Below are positions 1-11,384 of a stretch of DNA of 64,000 bases, piece by piece; the stretch's first letter is position 1; every line of letters starts with the position of its first letter. The stretch is taken from contig CM066922.1 of the NCBI GenBank assembly GCA_033964015.1, forward strand, positions 20,570,507 to 20,634,506, in the 5' to 3' direction. The notes beneath the pieces were generated by a model. The model saw only the letters and a list, made by a program, of their open reading frames with translations, made no database searches and was not told where the DNA came from. This DNA comes from Scolanthus callimorphus (taxonomy: Eukaryota; Cnidaria; Anthozoa; Actiniaria; Edwardsiidae). The position numbers and the translations under genes were made by a program.

Positions 1-160
1 TTCCCATACTTCTACCTTTGGAAAGCTGAACAGTTCCCATACTTCTACCGTGGGAAAGCTGAACAGTTCCCATACTTCTACCATGGGAAAGCTGAACAGT
101 TCCAATACTTCTACTTCCAATAGTCCATTCCAATACTTCTACCATGGGAAATTCAGTCTT
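1..160. repeat. 33-bp minisatellite, cut by the window edge
   Basis: A 33-bp unit (starts TTCCCATACTTCTACC, ends GCTGAACAG) repeats at 1, 34 and 67, then decays from 100 to about 160. Because 33 is a multiple of three it keeps a frame open and gives a false repetitive peptide. It lies in an RSK intron or upstream of the visible exons. Confidence 0.85.
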
Positions 161-266
161 TTGGCCCTCACATCCCTCGTGCGAAATAAGAGAGAGAGAT
201 GCCTTTATTTAAACAAAAATATATCTGCATGTTTCCCCAGGGTAGTCCATTCAAGGTCTAAAGTTT

Positions 267-498
267 AAAAAGCCCGCGTCAGTCACTCCTTTGTTATTGT
301 TTTCGTTCGATATTAGGAGACAAATTACGTGTAGAAATCTCTAAATAAACGTCCAAAAACAAAGTTTCATATTTGATTTGCCAAATTCAAATCGAGAAAA
401 TTGCTCTATATTCTCTAAATCAGCCGATGGAAATAGATGCTTTGTCCGACTTGGCAAGTTGCTATGCTGGCAAAATGGCGGCTGACACAGGCTCTTAT
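267..498. mobile_element. MITE family A, copy 1, at an RSK splice acceptor
   Basis: A ~230-bp element with imperfect inverted ends (AAAGCCCGCGTCAGTCACTC / GGCTGACACAGGCTCTTA). Related copies lie at 6863-7099 and, reversed, at 40452-40680. It ends 13 bp before the RSK exon at 512. It contains CAAAATGGCGGC, a YY1-like motif, and a good branch-point-like CTGAC at 482-486. Confidence 0.75.
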
Positions 499-511
499 AT
501 GACTTTTCCAG

Positions 512-3500
512 GTTTACGATGACGGTAAATACGTTTACATGGTGATGGAGTTGATGAAAGGTGGAGAACTGCTCGACAGAATACTCAAACACAAATGCTT
601 ATCGGAGAGAGAAGCTGCTAACGTCATCTACACTTTAACAGCTTCAATCGCATTCTTGCACGAAGAGGGGGTAAGTGTCTGTTATTTTTTATCGGTCCGG
701 AACCCATCAAATCGCGCGCTCTGATTGGCTCGCGAGCGGTCCGTAATCCTGCGATCCGGACTCCGGGTCCTGATGTGTCGCGCGCGCGCGGGATTCCGGA
801 TCCCCTTTCATGGGGCGAAACTTGACGACGTAACGAAAATCTCCACTGATATACTTGCCTGTATCCTCCAGGTTGTTCACCGTGACCTCAAGCCCAGTAA
901 TATTATGTACGCCGATGATAGCGGTACCTCCGAGTCACTCCGAATCGTCGACTTTGGATTCGCCAAACAGATGCGCGCCTCTAACGGTCTTCTCATGACG
1001 CCTTGCTACACCGCGAATTTTGTGGCTCCTGAGGTGCTAAAGAAGCAGGGGTACGACGCGGCGTGCGATATATGGGGCCTTGGGGTCCTTCTTTATACGA
1101 TGATCTCCGGGTAAGAACCGACCTTGTGACTAGACCCAACCCAATCTCGTCCCTATAGCCTTCGGTTGCCTGGGCAACTGAAGGTGACAAGCGAAAAGCT
1201 CCAGAGGAAATACAGTATTTTGCAGACCACGATTCTTGGACTTCCGGTTTGACGAACTCGTCTAAATTGTGACAAAAACAGCGGCAAATGCAAGTGTTTG
1301 GATTGTTTGCTATTATAGCGGGGCTTTCTTTTAATTTCAATTGAATTTGACAGTTGAAACATCGAATTCGTTGGCCGTATAATCTACTACGCATGCTCAA
1401 GAAAATGGATTCCTACAGAGCCTTTTCCGCGCGCTGACCAGACGACCGAAGGCTCTGGAAACGCTATTGGACCGAACCCGTCTTCGCTTCATTAATCACC
1501 AAATAATTCTACAACTTTTCCTGGCTTTCCGAGTATTTTTCTTCTTCTGAGATATTCCTGTTCGGTGTTTTTACCATGCTCTGTGTCACAACGGATAGTA
1601 TAGGTAGACTAGTCTCCCTCTACTAACTATGGTCACAAGAGACGTTTTGACTTCGACGTAGCATCGTCTTTTCATCCTTCATAATAATATCCTTCTCAGG
1701 TGTCAAAAAAGGGCAAAACCCCGCGGCGATCCGCGAAAGGTAAAATCTCGAGATGCGCAATGCATCATGGGAAGGCTAGGGCGCTGCCGCAAAGGACCAC
1801 GGGAACGCCCAACCGGGGCCGCTCGCCCTTCCCATGATGCCCTTCGCACTAGCTCGCTCCCAGTCGCTCTCGCCTCGAAAATCACTAGAACGCTGCTGGA
1901 TACGAGGCAGGTATTTTGACTGAATGTTATCTTCACCTTCCCTTGTAGGATGACGCCCTTTGCAGTCGGCTCAGAGGACACCCCTTCCGTCATTCTCTCG
2001 CGCATCGGGGAGGGCAAATACTCGCTAGCAGGGGGTCCCTGGGACTCCGCCTCCGACTTGTCCAAGGACCTCGTTAGACAAATGCTCCATGTTAATCCTC
2101 GCCTCAGATTGACAGCAAAACAGGTAATCTAAATATTGTCGGAGGGCTGGAAACTGCGACTGTACGAGAATTATCCCTTTTTGCGACTAATAAAAATTCA
2201 GTTCAGTCAACACTAACATATTCTTAAGCTACAGTCAAATGCAAAATGTTGGAATACTTTGCCGAGAGAACACGCTCTCCCTGCCCTCCCTTCAATGTTG
2301 ATCAAAATTGTGTCCAGTATTATTTCCCGCTCAACATTGGGAGGGGAAGGAAGGACTAGTTGTTCCAACGACTTATGCATTTGGTCGTAGCATGTTTTAA
2401 ACGTTTTGATTTAGCGGTTTTGTCTTTCCTGGTTCCTACTAATTGCTGTCAGACGCAACAGAATTTGCTAAAAGAATCCCAAGTTAGTGTTTACATTGGC
2501 TGTGGAATGCCATCACGGTATTTCATGCCATAAACATTGCGTCTTAAAATTCAGATTTAGCGACTACAATAGACCTCCTCGGCTTGGGCGTAATGTTGTC
2601 CCATTTCAGATCACGTGGCATTCCCATGAGTATTCTGTCTTTGTTTTTCTGCAACGCATCAAAGAATATATGAATATGGAAGCAACCCAAACAAAGAAAG
2701 ATTATTCAAATGAATGCCACGTGATCTGAAATGGGACAACATTACGCCCAAGCTGAGGAGGTCTATTTAAGAATGAGTCGCTAGAAGGGAGGGGTGAATA
2801 CAAGTGAATTTCGGGTCTGTTCCGATAGTGTTGTTGTCGTTTTTGTTGCTGTTAATTGTTATTGTTGCTTCTGTTGTTGTTGTTGTTGTTGTAGATGGTG
2901 GTGACTGGTATTGTTGCTAAATACGTTGCTATACAACCAATTCAGGTACTTGACCGTCTGTGTTTTCTGATTTTTAAAGGTTCTACAGCATCCGTGGGTT
3001 GTAAGCAGACATCATTTATCACAACACAGATTACATCACATCAGCAGCGTCTCTAAAATCAAGGTGTGTATCCCTTCATATACCACTATGACGGCGGTAG
3101 AAATGCATTCAAGAATGCATTCTGCGCATGCGTCATCGCTCCATATTATCCAATCAGCGAAGGCCCGTACTCGTACCGTACCCAGAGCTTCCCCAGCTCA
3201 TCAACTCGTAGGGAAGGCTCTGGTGACAGTCATTCGAGACCCTTTGCTGATTGGCTGATTTTGGACGTTGGGGCATGCGCAGAAAGGTGTTTCTCTCAAC
3301 GGCTCTGTATCAAATCTCGCGCATGCGTCAGTGGCTGTTGCCAGAGTCTCCCCCGCGAGGTGACGAGCCGGGGAGCTCTGGGTTCGAGAATGGAGCCTCC
3401 CCCGCGAGGTGAAGATATGGGGAGCTCTGAATACGACAATGGCGAAGGCCTTAACCAGGGAAATGCGGGAGCATGTGCAATGAATGCTACGCGCCTCATT

Positions 3501-3702
3501 TTTCGGTGCCATTTTGGATTTCATTTTGTTGAAGAATATTAATTATAAAAATAACCACGGATTGCTCTCTTGTTTCGTTCCACAGGAAGCCGTTAAAGCC
3601 ACGTTCTCTGCGCTTCACTCAACACCAGATCCCCGCCGCCTGAAACCCGTACAGGCATCCCTACTTGCACAGAGACGAGGCGCGAAGAAGCCCACCAAAT
3701 AA
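512..3702 (+). CDS. RPS6KA: Ribosomal protein S6 kinase alpha (p90 RSK), C-terminal kinase domain, 3' exons
   Basis: Five exons: 512-670, 872-1110, 1949-2123, 2980-3063 and 3586-3702 (stop TAA). All introns are GT-AG and the phases join in frame. They encode most of the C-terminal CaMK-type kinase domain of RSK. Visible motifs are [20 protein letters not shown], the catalytic loop [14 protein letters not shown], the activation segment [15 protein letters not shown] (its Thr is the ERK-phosphorylated site in the family) and [17 protein letters not shown]. The tail keeps LAQRR, the core of the ERK/MAPK docking site. RSKs are cytosolic and nuclear kinases activated by ERK and PDK1; here the N-terminal AGC kinase domain and linker lie left of the window. 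The protein ends in KKPTK and lacks the vertebrate STTL-type PDZ ligand. Exon 1949-2123 starts Gly-Met-Thr-Pro-Phe where vertebrates have Gly-Tyr-Thr-Pro-Phe. Every intron except 671-871 carries repeat sequence. Confidence 0.96.
1762..1840. repeat. Small inverted repeat in an RSK intron
   Basis: GCATCATGGGAAGGC (1762) is matched by its reverse complement at 1825-1840, with a GC-rich loop. It is the only notable structure in the 838-bp intron 1111-1948, and is either a MITE remnant or a chance hairpin. Confidence 0.45.
2556..2786. mobile_element. MITE family B, copy 1
   Basis: Long inverted ends: AATAGACCTCCTCGGCTTGG at 2568 and its near-complement ending at 2767, with matching CACGTG-containing inner arms. 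Outer flanks TTAGCGACT / AGTCGCTAG extend the symmetry. A second copy is at 41519-41703. It lies in the RSK intron 2124-2979, which also has a GTT-rich microsatellite near 2830-2895. Confidence 0.85.
3103..3480. repeat. Dispersed CpG-rich repeat (family C) with NRF1-like and CCAAT motifs, copy 1
   Basis: This stretch contains TGCGCATGCGTC, GGCATGCGCAG and CGCATGCGTC (NRF1-like), a reversed CCAAT box (GATTGGCTG), and GGTGACGAGCCGGGGAGCTC next to GTTCGAGAATGG. The same blocks recur at 20590-21250 and 63365-63680. It lies in the last RSK intron. Its CpG-rich frames stay open by chance; I see no protein in them. Confidence 0.75.
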
Positions 3703-4597
3703 TCACTCGTTCCCAGTCTACCAAGTCATTTAGATTTCTTGCCCATATTGGGATTGGAATGATTCGTTGGTTGCCATAGTTACGGGACATTCACTAGTGA
3801 GCGCATGATGACGAAATCGAATAGTAATGAATTGAAAAATTCCTTTCAGAAAAGAATGAGTTATTTCCCTCTCTGGGAATACGCATTAATATTATAATAT
3901 TCCTTAGGTCTTACTTTCTTGTAGGGTAGTATGTATAATGGTGCTAGTTTATTTGTCTGAATGTTTTTGTCTCGAAAAGAGCTAGTAATTTTATAACGCC
4001 TCAATTTGTCACCAAAAATCGTATCGTATCTTTCGGGCAATGAGAATTTCAATATTTATGAAGCTCTTTTGTGGCCGGTTTCTTGCAAAAAAAAAAAACA
4101 ATCGCTCAAAGAGATCGGCGTTCATGCATACCATTTAATTGAAAAATCGTTATTTTATCACCAACGGCGAGGAATTCTTTGTGAATTGCTCATTAATTTT
4201 TTTTAAATTTTCTGTTAATTGTTCGTTAAATAACCTATCAGCTACCAGATCAGTACACATGTGGAGTATCTTCGTGTGTCATCGAGCGGATGGAATTGGA
4301 ATTTGATTTCTTACAGTTTTCAAACTTTGAAATTTGATAGCGAAGGCTACGAAATCTTCTATATATAATGGAAATTTAAGTTCCTTTTCTTTCCAAGACT
4401 TGAAGCATAATATAGCATTCTGAGTTGTTTATGTAGATCATGCACTGGTCTTATTTTATAACATTTTGTTGAAACAATCGTGACGTAGTCTTTTGACTTT
4501 TAAAGATTTGAGGACGCACGAATCCTTTCACCAATGTAAGTTGTCTTGTTAGAGAGAAACCCTGCGGTGTTTGCTGTTGTTTAAAGGTATCTCAGCT
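3703..4597. other. RSK 3' flank, no further gene seen
   Basis: AT-rich sequence after the RSK stop. It presumably contains the 3' UTR, but I could not find a convincing canonical AATAAA signal. It holds an A-run at 4087-4099 and no recognisable coding exon or repeat copy. Confidence 0.5.
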
Positions 4598-4741
4598 CTT
4601 TAGTACTCTCGGGCTCAGACGAAATTTTCATTTAATTTCACAGAAATCAGAAAGTTCTTGTAAAGGACGCATGAAAATTTCCTTGTTGTATAAAAACGCT
4701 CGCTGAACGCTAACATTTTCGCCTAAGCCCTAGAGTGTTAA
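4598..4741. mobile_element. Short inverted-repeat element
   Basis: The arm TTTAGTACTCTCGGGCTCAG at 4600 is imperfectly complementary to CTAAGCCCTAGAGTGTTAAA ending near 4741, with ~75 bp between. It is MITE-like; no second copy was noticed in the window. Confidence 0.5.
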
Positions 4742-4983
4742 ACATAACTTTTTCTATATGACAGAATGTCTATTTTTCTAAGACAAATTCTTTTATTTCT
4801 GCTTTGATATCGGTTCTGTAAAGTTGTTAGCCTGTTTGTAGGCGGTGTATCGTTGTTTTTTTTCTATTTTTGCGAGGATCCCGGGAATTCGCGGTCGCCG
4901 CCGACGCCATCTTGGTTTCTGGAGCGTGCGCGGTCGGGAGGCGAGAAGAAAAATCGAGAGGAGGGGTTGGGGAGTGGATACTA

Positions 4984-5013
4984 TTGCTCCCTCCCCCCCC
5001 CCCCCCCCCCCCA
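4984..5013. repeat. Poly-C tract
   Basis: An almost pure C run in a GC-rich patch. Comparable runs occur near 8539, 23347, 23475, 29263, 41477 and 57797, mostly inside or at the ends of MITEs. True lengths in the genome are uncertain because such tracts are error-prone. Confidence 0.8.
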
Positions 5014-5158
5014 CCTTTGAATTTTGTGCTCTCGCCAAGATCGCGCGATCCAAATCCAATTCTACATCACGAACCCCGGGATATCCCGCGATAAAAGCAA
5101 CATCTACCGTCTGCAAACACGCTATTAAGTTGCTTTATAACGTGCGCGTGTATGACTA

Positions 5159-5368
5159 CTAGAGGTGATTTCAGATGAGTGTCAAAAGCACATCGAACTT
5201 GGGGTTCCTTTGCATTCCTATTGGTGGAGGACAGTGGTCTTTGTTTACTCGGCCAATCAGATTGGAAAATAAAATAAGACACATTTGTACTCGAAATCTG
5301 ATTGGATGTATTGATTCTGATTATAAAGTGCATTTGGTTTTCTGTCATTCATCTGAAATCACCTCTAG
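5159..5368. mobile_element. MITE with ~25-bp inverted ends
   Basis: The ends CTAGAGGTGATTTCAGATGA (5159) and TCATCTGAAATCACCTCTAG (5349-5368) are near-perfect complements. The interior carries a CCAAT box. A smaller hairpin (AGATCCTTCATATATG / CATATATGAAGGATCT) follows at 5541-5631. Confidence 0.85.
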
Positions 5369-5865
5369 GAATCAGTCAGACTTGTATTATAGCCACGTCT
5401 ATGCGAACAATTTTTTATGTGACAAACATTTGGCCACAGAAAACAGAAAATATTTGTCGATATTTTCCAAGTTAGTGTACCAATGCAGTAGTGACTTTGG
5501 ACAGCGGAAAAGCACATAAAACCGAGAATAGTGACCCAGCTAGATCCTTCATATATGTATATCCTCGTTCTATAAGACATGGGAGATATTTACACGGAAA
5601 ACACTATAGTGTACCATATATGAAGGATCTACCACGTGAGTCTGGACACAACTGCCTTTCCGACATTTTTAAATTTTCACATTAACGTTTCCGCTAGCAA
5701 CTGTTTGCCACCCAAAGCGATAATTTTCCTTGTTACACTAGTAAAGATAACTCAAGTCATCGGACGTGAAAACAAAAGAAAGAAAGAAATTGTTCGTGTG
5801 GCCGGGGCTTAGAATGTAGTAGCTAAGGTGCATGCTTGGGGCATAGCACGAATTCGCTCCTTGTG

Positions 5866-6045
5866 AGGGGCCGACCATTTAAAGGTTGAGGGGGGGGGGG
5901 TGGTCTTTTTTCTGTGCAAGATTTTTTTTATACCCCTGTTATGCGGTGCGAATTTTTTTTCAAATAGGAAAGAAGGCTTTAGTCACCATTTTGCTTATAG
6001 GATTTTTTTTTAAAAAGACCCTCAAAAGTTAAATGGCCGGCCCCT
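5866..6045. mobile_element. G-rich inverted-repeat MITE, GGGGCCGACCATTTAA type
   Basis: The ends AGGGGCCGACCATTTAA and TTAAATGGCCGGCCCCT are inverted copies. Inside are a G-run and T-rich blocks. The element at 57634-57844 has the same build (GGGGTGGACCATTAGAAATT ends), so the two look like distant relatives. From 6052 to 6232 many GGAATCC/GGATTCC words follow, another degenerate repeat. Confidence 0.7.
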
Positions 6046-6661
6046 AAGAGGATCCGGAATCAACTCTTTGTGAGCTTTTAATTTGGAATCCAGCTACTGA
6101 AATCCAGAACCAGAGGTAATTGGAATCTTTTATTGGAATCCGGATTCCAAGAGAGTTTTGGGTGTCGAACTCCGGAATCAAGAGGCTGGAATTCAGATTC
6201 CCAACTGGTCTTGGATTCCCTAGATGGGGCGAACGAATCTACAAATCTCTAAAACAACATGTATGTAAACAGCATTTTTCAGATCATTGTACATTGAAAA
6301 ACTAATGAGCGTAGTTTACTGGTTTATAAAGAGACACTATAAAATATATCGCAACGTTTAAGAATGTCTGCCTTGTAAATCCATTAACGACCGTTGTGCG
6401 AAATGGCATCGACCGTTTCAAATGGCAACGACCGTTTAAGACAGGGAAATTTGCGCTGCGACGACAGCAACTGGAATGACGACGTCTCTCACTAAATTTC
6501 GTCTACTCGTTTGTTCATATTTCTGAACACAATGTTTTTTTTCTTTGCATTTTCATCCATCCATTTTCAATCACATCAAGCAAAAAATTGTTAAATTTTC
6601 CATCCATGTTCCCGTTCTCGCCATAGCGTAAAACGTAACAGTTTCATGTCCTCAGTCTTTA

Positions 6662-6762
6662 TTAGCTAGCAATGTTGTTCGCCTGGTATTTCGCGTGGTT
6701 GTTTGGATTTGTCCCGATCAAAGCCACGCGAAATTCCAGACGCGAACAACTTTGTTAGCTAA
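6662..6762. mobile_element. ~100-bp palindromic MITE
   Basis: TTAGCTAGCAATGTTGTTCG at the left is complemented by CGAACAACTTTGTTAGCTAA at the right. The inner arms match around CGCGTGG / CCACGCG, so the element could fold along most of its length. Confidence 0.75.
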
Positions 6763-6862
6763 GAAAAGACTGACAGAAAGAAACCTCTGTTGCAGGGTAC
6801 GTTGTCGTTGTCGCAGTTTATAGCCAAACCTTTGTTTCGCGCTTTGAACTAGTTTGATTTTA

Positions 6863-7099
6863 AAGAGCCCTAGTCAGCCACTCCTTTGTTATTGTTTTCA
6901 GTCGATATCAGACAACGAATTACGTATAAAAATCTTGAAATTGTCTTCTAAAATTAAACAAAGTTTTATTATTCATTTATCGAATTCAATCGAAAATATT
7001 GCACTACATCCTCTAAATCAGCCGATGGAAATGGATGCTTTCTCTGTCTCGGTATGTTGGTTGCTAGGCTGACAAAATGGAGGCTGACAGAGGCTCTAA
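6863..7099. mobile_element. MITE family A, copy 2
   Basis: Aligns along its whole length with 267-498: same AGAGCCC...CACTCCTTTG left end, shared internal CTCTAAATCAGCCGATGGAA and right end GGCTGACAGAGGCTCTAA. The stretch 7100-7546 to its right is GC-rich and shows no gene. Confidence 0.8.
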
Positions 7100-7546
7100 G
7101 TCCCTAAGCGGTCCCTAAGCGCCGCAAGAAACGCGCGCGGTACTCGTGGATTCCCCCACAAAGCGACGCACCGGAAACGGAAGGGTGTTGTTTCCGCAAA
7201 AATCAAAGAACAGAGCGCAGGCTTGAAAGGAAACGAAACAGAAGCTTCCTTCTTGTTGTGTCCCCGTTTCCTATGTCGCTTACGCCCTTGTCACCGCCGC
7301 CAAAATCGGTGTTTTTGAAAACACGGCTGGATCTCAGGTTTCTTTTGTTCCGCCAGTCAAATCATCAGGTCTTTTCGGCCCTCGCTTTGTGTTGTCAACT
7401 GGATTTCGTCCGGCGGAAAACCATGCCACTGCACTGGGAATGGGACAACAATCTGATTGGCCTTAGATGGTTTGACTGGGGAACGGAAAACCCCAAAGCG
7501 ACGTTTATCACATGCGCAGCACGAAACAATTCATAATTTTATAGGA

Positions 7547-7655
7547 ATGTGTGGTTCCAGAAAATATCCATCCCCTCCCCGAAGGGTGTTGAAGTGACCC
7601 CCCTCTGGAATTTCCAATCCCTTCCGTGGGGAGGGGATGGATATTTTCTGGAAAT
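7547..7655. mobile_element. MITE family W, copy 1 (short form)
   Basis: The ends TGTGTGGTTCCAGAAAATAT and ATATTTTCTGGAA are inverted, with CCATCCCC / GGGGATGG next inside and GGAATTTCCAATCCCTTCCG in the middle. Five more copies lie at 12576, 23309, 24818, 26201 and 29749. Short (~105 bp) and long (~200 bp) forms exist. Confidence 0.9.
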
Positions 7656-7712
7656 CAAGAATCCAGGAGTTTGGAATCCAGGGGATAGAATTCCCTTATG
7701 GGGCGATACGGT

Positions 7713-7900
7713 ACAAATAGATCTCGTTTTGCGTGCGTGTGTACTGTAATAGATACACAGATGACGTCACAGAATGTCATGAACAAAAAAGTACGCAACA
7801 AGACGCATCGAGTTGCGAGACTGTTGTTAGTTGTTGTATGACATTCTGTGACGTCTTGTGTGTGTACAGTACATACGCACAAAAACGAGATCTATTTGTT
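7713..7900. mobile_element. MITE with long inverted arms
   Basis: The arms ACAAATAGATCTCGTTTT and AACGAGATCTATTTGTT, plus inner TGACGTCACAGAATGTCATG / CATTCTGTGACGTC, make a near-full-length foldback. The inner arms carry a CRE-like TGACGTCA. The flank at 7960-7990 has a CCAATCAGAGCGCGCGATT motif also seen near 705 and 53404. Confidence 0.8.
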
Positions 7901-8131
7901 TTATACAACAACAAACAGGGATTTTTGTCAACCGTGTGTATGTACTCTTATAGCAACATGGCTCTCGACCAATCAGAGCGCGCGATTTACTAGTGTTGTT
8001 TTGTATAAAGTTGTTGTATGCAATTCGATGTCATGGCTGAGCACTGAAAAATATATACTTGACGCGGCTTATTGGAGGAGGATTTATTATTTACATCACT
8101 ATATAATTTCATATATGATTCTTAAGCTATA

Positions 8132-8276
8132 AAAGTACTTTCCGCGTGCTCTCTGCTTTCTTACAAACACGAGGGGGATGTTGGGAGAACTGGGCTCGTG
8201 TCTTTCAAGTTTTATCAGTTCGAGCAACATTCCCCGAGTGTTTGAAAGAAACCAGAGAGCACGCAGAAAGTATTTT
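8132..8276. mobile_element. MITE, ~145 bp
   Basis: The arms AAGTACTTTCCGCGTGCTCTC (with one base more) and GAGAGCACGCAGAAAGTATT are complementary, followed by inner TTTCTTACAAACACGAGGG / CCCGAGTGTTTGAAAGAA. No second copy was noticed. Confidence 0.75.
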
Positions 8277-8523
8277 TATTGCTTTTAGAAAATAACATAC
8301 ACACGCGCGACAGCGTTGCGTGACAATCGTGTTTCTCAGGTCTCTTATACAAACACGCTTTTTAACCGCCAATCAGACTGCGCACTTTCACAATACAACA
8401 TGGGTGTTATTTTCTAAATATTTATATTAAAGTGTTGTTTGGAGGGTCGATGTGTTTAGAAGGTTGGAAGGATTCATTTATAAATATAAAAATCTCTTTG
8501 TATTGCCATTATATACTAAAGTA

Positions 8524-8962
8524 AACGGGCCCGTAGCCCGGGGGGGGGGGGGGGGGGGACTCCCCATATTTTCAGACGGGGGTGCTCGTCCTATCACTTA
8601 GGGTATAAAATTGACAGACGTGCTATCTCTTAGGGGTGTTTAAAATCAGCCCTATCCCTTAGGGGAGTCTCAGACCAATCTTTGCCCAGAAATATATTGG
8701 TACTGACACCAGAACTGATATTTTGAAAGGAAACTTGGATGAAAACCCTAAAAGACCTAAAATTCGCTTTTATTTGTTTTGACCTGCCAAATTTGCTATC
8801 TTTTAGGGGTAAATTCGGCGCTCGCCTCGCCAAATTTGCTTTCTTTTAGGGGTAAATTTGCTGTTGGCCACACCCATTTTGCTATCCCTTAGGGTCAAAA
8901 TCAATTTTCCCGACGAGCACCCCCGTCTGAAAATATGGGGAGTCCCCCCCCCGGGGCCCGTA
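8524..8962. mobile_element. G/C-ended inverted-repeat element with internal TTAGGGG repeats
   Basis: Left end GGGCCCGTAG-(G-run)-ACTCCCCATATTTTCAGACG and the matching right end CGTCTGAAAATATGGGGAGT-(C-run)-GGGCCCGTAG frame ~435 bp. The interior repeats GCTATCYCTTAGGGG-like words about six times in irregular spacing. Elements at 41136-41512 and 48155-48555 have the same plan (G-run ends, short periodic interior), but different words. Confidence 0.8.
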
Positions 8963-8993
8963 GTAAGAATCGTCTTTATGACCTGACACTAAG

Positions 8994-9606
8994 GGCCACG
9001 TTATACGAGGCAGTTTATCATGCAACTCGCAACGCAACGATGGCGAATCAAAACTTGCAAGTTGCAGGGGGTGTCACACGCTCGCAATTAAAAAATATCA
9101 AGATAAATGTGTTTTTTGTCAATGCTTACCCGTGCGTGACGCGGGCTACCTGTGTAGCTATTTCCGGGCTCCTGGGGACCAAAGTAAATATGGCGGCCTA
9201 CTCGGACAAAACTCGGACAGCGTTTCTCTCCAAAATCTGCAAGTTTTGTCGAACTTTTTGGCAATTTAGGGTACGAAATAAGCTAGGAAAACTTCTGTAA
9301 CTCCAAATATGGTAAGTAGAAACTTCCATATAAGATAATTTTAGAAAACGACACATTTCAACGGGAACTATCTTGATACCCTTAAAATTCCCGATTTTGC
9401 ACCCTGCATATCAAAGTTCTCCCAAACATGCGGTATTTTCACAGGCTGGGCTCTAAATTTTCGCGCCGCAAAACAGTTTAAACTTTCCTTAAAAACTGCC
9501 TTGAGTTTTTTATATGTCGTGCCCCCCCCCCCCCCCACTTTTTGGAGACTTGCTACGGCCCGCCCTGCAAATATTGCGTTGCGTGTTGCAAGAAAAATTG
9601 CCTCCT
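8994..9606. mobile_element. GCAACTCGCAACG-ended element containing a nested repeat
   Basis: The ends GAGGCAGTTTATCATGCAAC and GTTGCAAGAAAAATTGCCTC are inverted copies. Between about 9095 and 9370 lies a copy of dispersed family M (also at 43200, 43735 and 62325), apparently nested. Relatives of the end sequence occur at 17090-17900 and 54650-55007. A C-run sits near 9525. Confidence 0.65.
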
Positions 9607-10222
9607 GAAACATGGCCTTTACTAACTCGTAAATATGATGAGCATGGAAACGAGGGTGCCATGCCTCGACCAGGGTCGATAGAATAATCAGTCATATCTA
9701 AAGATGCATAAGTTTCTGAGAACAATAAAGGTCAAAGGAACTATTTTTATTGTATTTTACACTGTCCCTTGAATTGTTCACCAAAAACGTTCAATTGGGT
9801 TAATCCCGTATTGAAACTGCTTTGGTTTCCCCTGCATACCTCCCATCTGGAAGGCTTTCTTTTTCTCGATGCTGTGGAGCCTTTTCGAACTCTTCCAAAA
9901 TGTTCCGCAGTGCCCACCATTAGAAAAATCCCTATATATGTATACCTGCAACCATTAAAGCCGAAACTCTAAACCTCTTGCCTGCATAACAAGCTTTCGG
10001 AGTCGGATTTTCAGGCAGAGAAACTAGTGCGAGATGTTGGCCACACGAAGGTCCTTTAATCGCTCGCCCCATTTTTCGCGCGGGGAAAATCTCCTTGTCA
10101 AAATCGCGCGGCCGAAATATCGTTCGTCGAGTTTTTCTCCGCTTTTTTCCCTCTGCCCGTAGAATGTGGTATAAAAAACTGCCTCCCGTGAACATCTGGA
10201 GAGTTTAGAAGGTAAGTTCTGT

Positions 10223-11035
10223 ATTATGTATCAGTCAATTCCAGCGGTGACCATCCCCCCCCCGGACACCGTGGGGCATTTGCACACCAGTGCCTTCCCT
10301 GGGGTGGGGAATTTTGAAAATTTTGCTGGCCCCGGGGTCGGGAATTGTTTTTCCCCGGGGGAGGGGGGTGGGGAATTTTGGTTTTCTCATCTCAAGCGCG
10401 TCGGGTTTTGCGAACTACAACCCAGTTACAGAAAATATAATGCAGAGCATGCCCCGTATACACCACGTTTGTAGACTGACACATTTGCACATTTCACAGT
10501 TAACGCCATCTTCTATAGAGAAGAAACAGATTTCGCAATTTCGTCTCAGTGGAAAAACATAAAAAAGAATTGACACTATAAACAGAGTTCCAATTCCGCA
10601 AAAAGTCAATTAACATAACTGCGAAATAGTTGCTCTGCAAATAGAATAAAGGTAAATTTCGCATTGAGAGATGCAGCTAAATGGCTACAACCGCGAATGG
10701 CCTAGGAATGTCACTTCTTTATTTATATTTTGTCTCACATTCAGTGAAATGAGAACTCGTTCAAAGACGAGAAAACTAAAGTACATAAAAAAAACGAATT
10801 GCAAATGCTCGGACAGTATAAATGGAATTGAAGTTTTTGTTGTGAAGCTTTGTCACGCAGAGTTACCGTCTTTTTCTCGTCCCGGGGGTGGGGCATTTTT
10901 CCGCTTTTTGTGTTCCCCGCCGTGGGGTATTCTGCATTTTTGCTAGCCCGGGGGCGGGGAATTTTCAGTTTTATTTTTAGAAATGACCAAATGCCCGGGG
11001 GGGGCATGGTCACCGCTGGAATTGACTGATACATT
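10223..11035. mobile_element. ~810-bp terminal-inverted-repeat element
   Basis: The ends ATGTATCAGTCAATTCCAGC and GCTGGAATTGACTGATACAT are perfect complements, followed inside by GGTGACCAT and a C-run versus a G-run and CATGGTCACC. The sub-terminal parts repeat GGGGAATTTT / CCCCGGG words. There is no transposase, so it is non-autonomous. Confidence 0.85.
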
Positions 11036-11036
11036 A

Positions 11037-11382
11037 TACGAAAGCCGAGGAGAGTATTCAGACTTCAGAATTCAACATAATTTAAAAAAATATCCGCTGC
11101 TCGTTCTAAAAAAATTAGAACAGCTTAAGTTAATAACTTAAGTTATATTCAGGTTTTATATACATTTTAGAAGAGTTGACTATACTGCAGAATATCCCTC
11201 ATTCCACCTCACTATTAATTTGAATATGAATAGATCCTTTTGTTTTATGCTGCCTCGTTCTATTGAAGCTTGAGCGATGCAAATTAGTGAGGAGGTATTC
11301 TGCAGCTTTAGACTTCAAACTTCAGACCACACCAGAAGATTGAAGTCTGAAGTCTGAGTGGCCCTCTCCTCGGCTTTCGTAG
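11037..11382. mobile_element. Nested-hairpin MITE abutting the MPV17-like stop codon
   Basis: The ends TACGAAAGCCGAGGAGAG and CTCTCCTCGGCTTTCGTA are inverted, with TTCAGACTTCAGAATT / TTGAAGTCTGAAGTCTGA inside. A second hairpin (CTGCAGAATATCCCTC / GAGGTATTCTGCAG) lies further in. Its right end is only 2-3 bp from the TGA at 11385-11387 of the minus-strand gene. The 810-bp element 10223-11035 follows directly. Confidence 0.85.
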
Positions 11383-11384
11383 TT

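Noticed and set aside
3360..3380. GGGTTCGAGAATGG resembling a tRNA B-box
   Set aside because: No A-box at the right distance and no cloverleaf; it is part of family C repeats and recurs in each copy.
3066..3542. 158-codon open frame over an RSK intron
   Set aside because: It coincides with the CpG-rich family C repeat; similar frames appear at the other copies on either strand, and no domain is visible. Stop codons are rare there simply because of composition.
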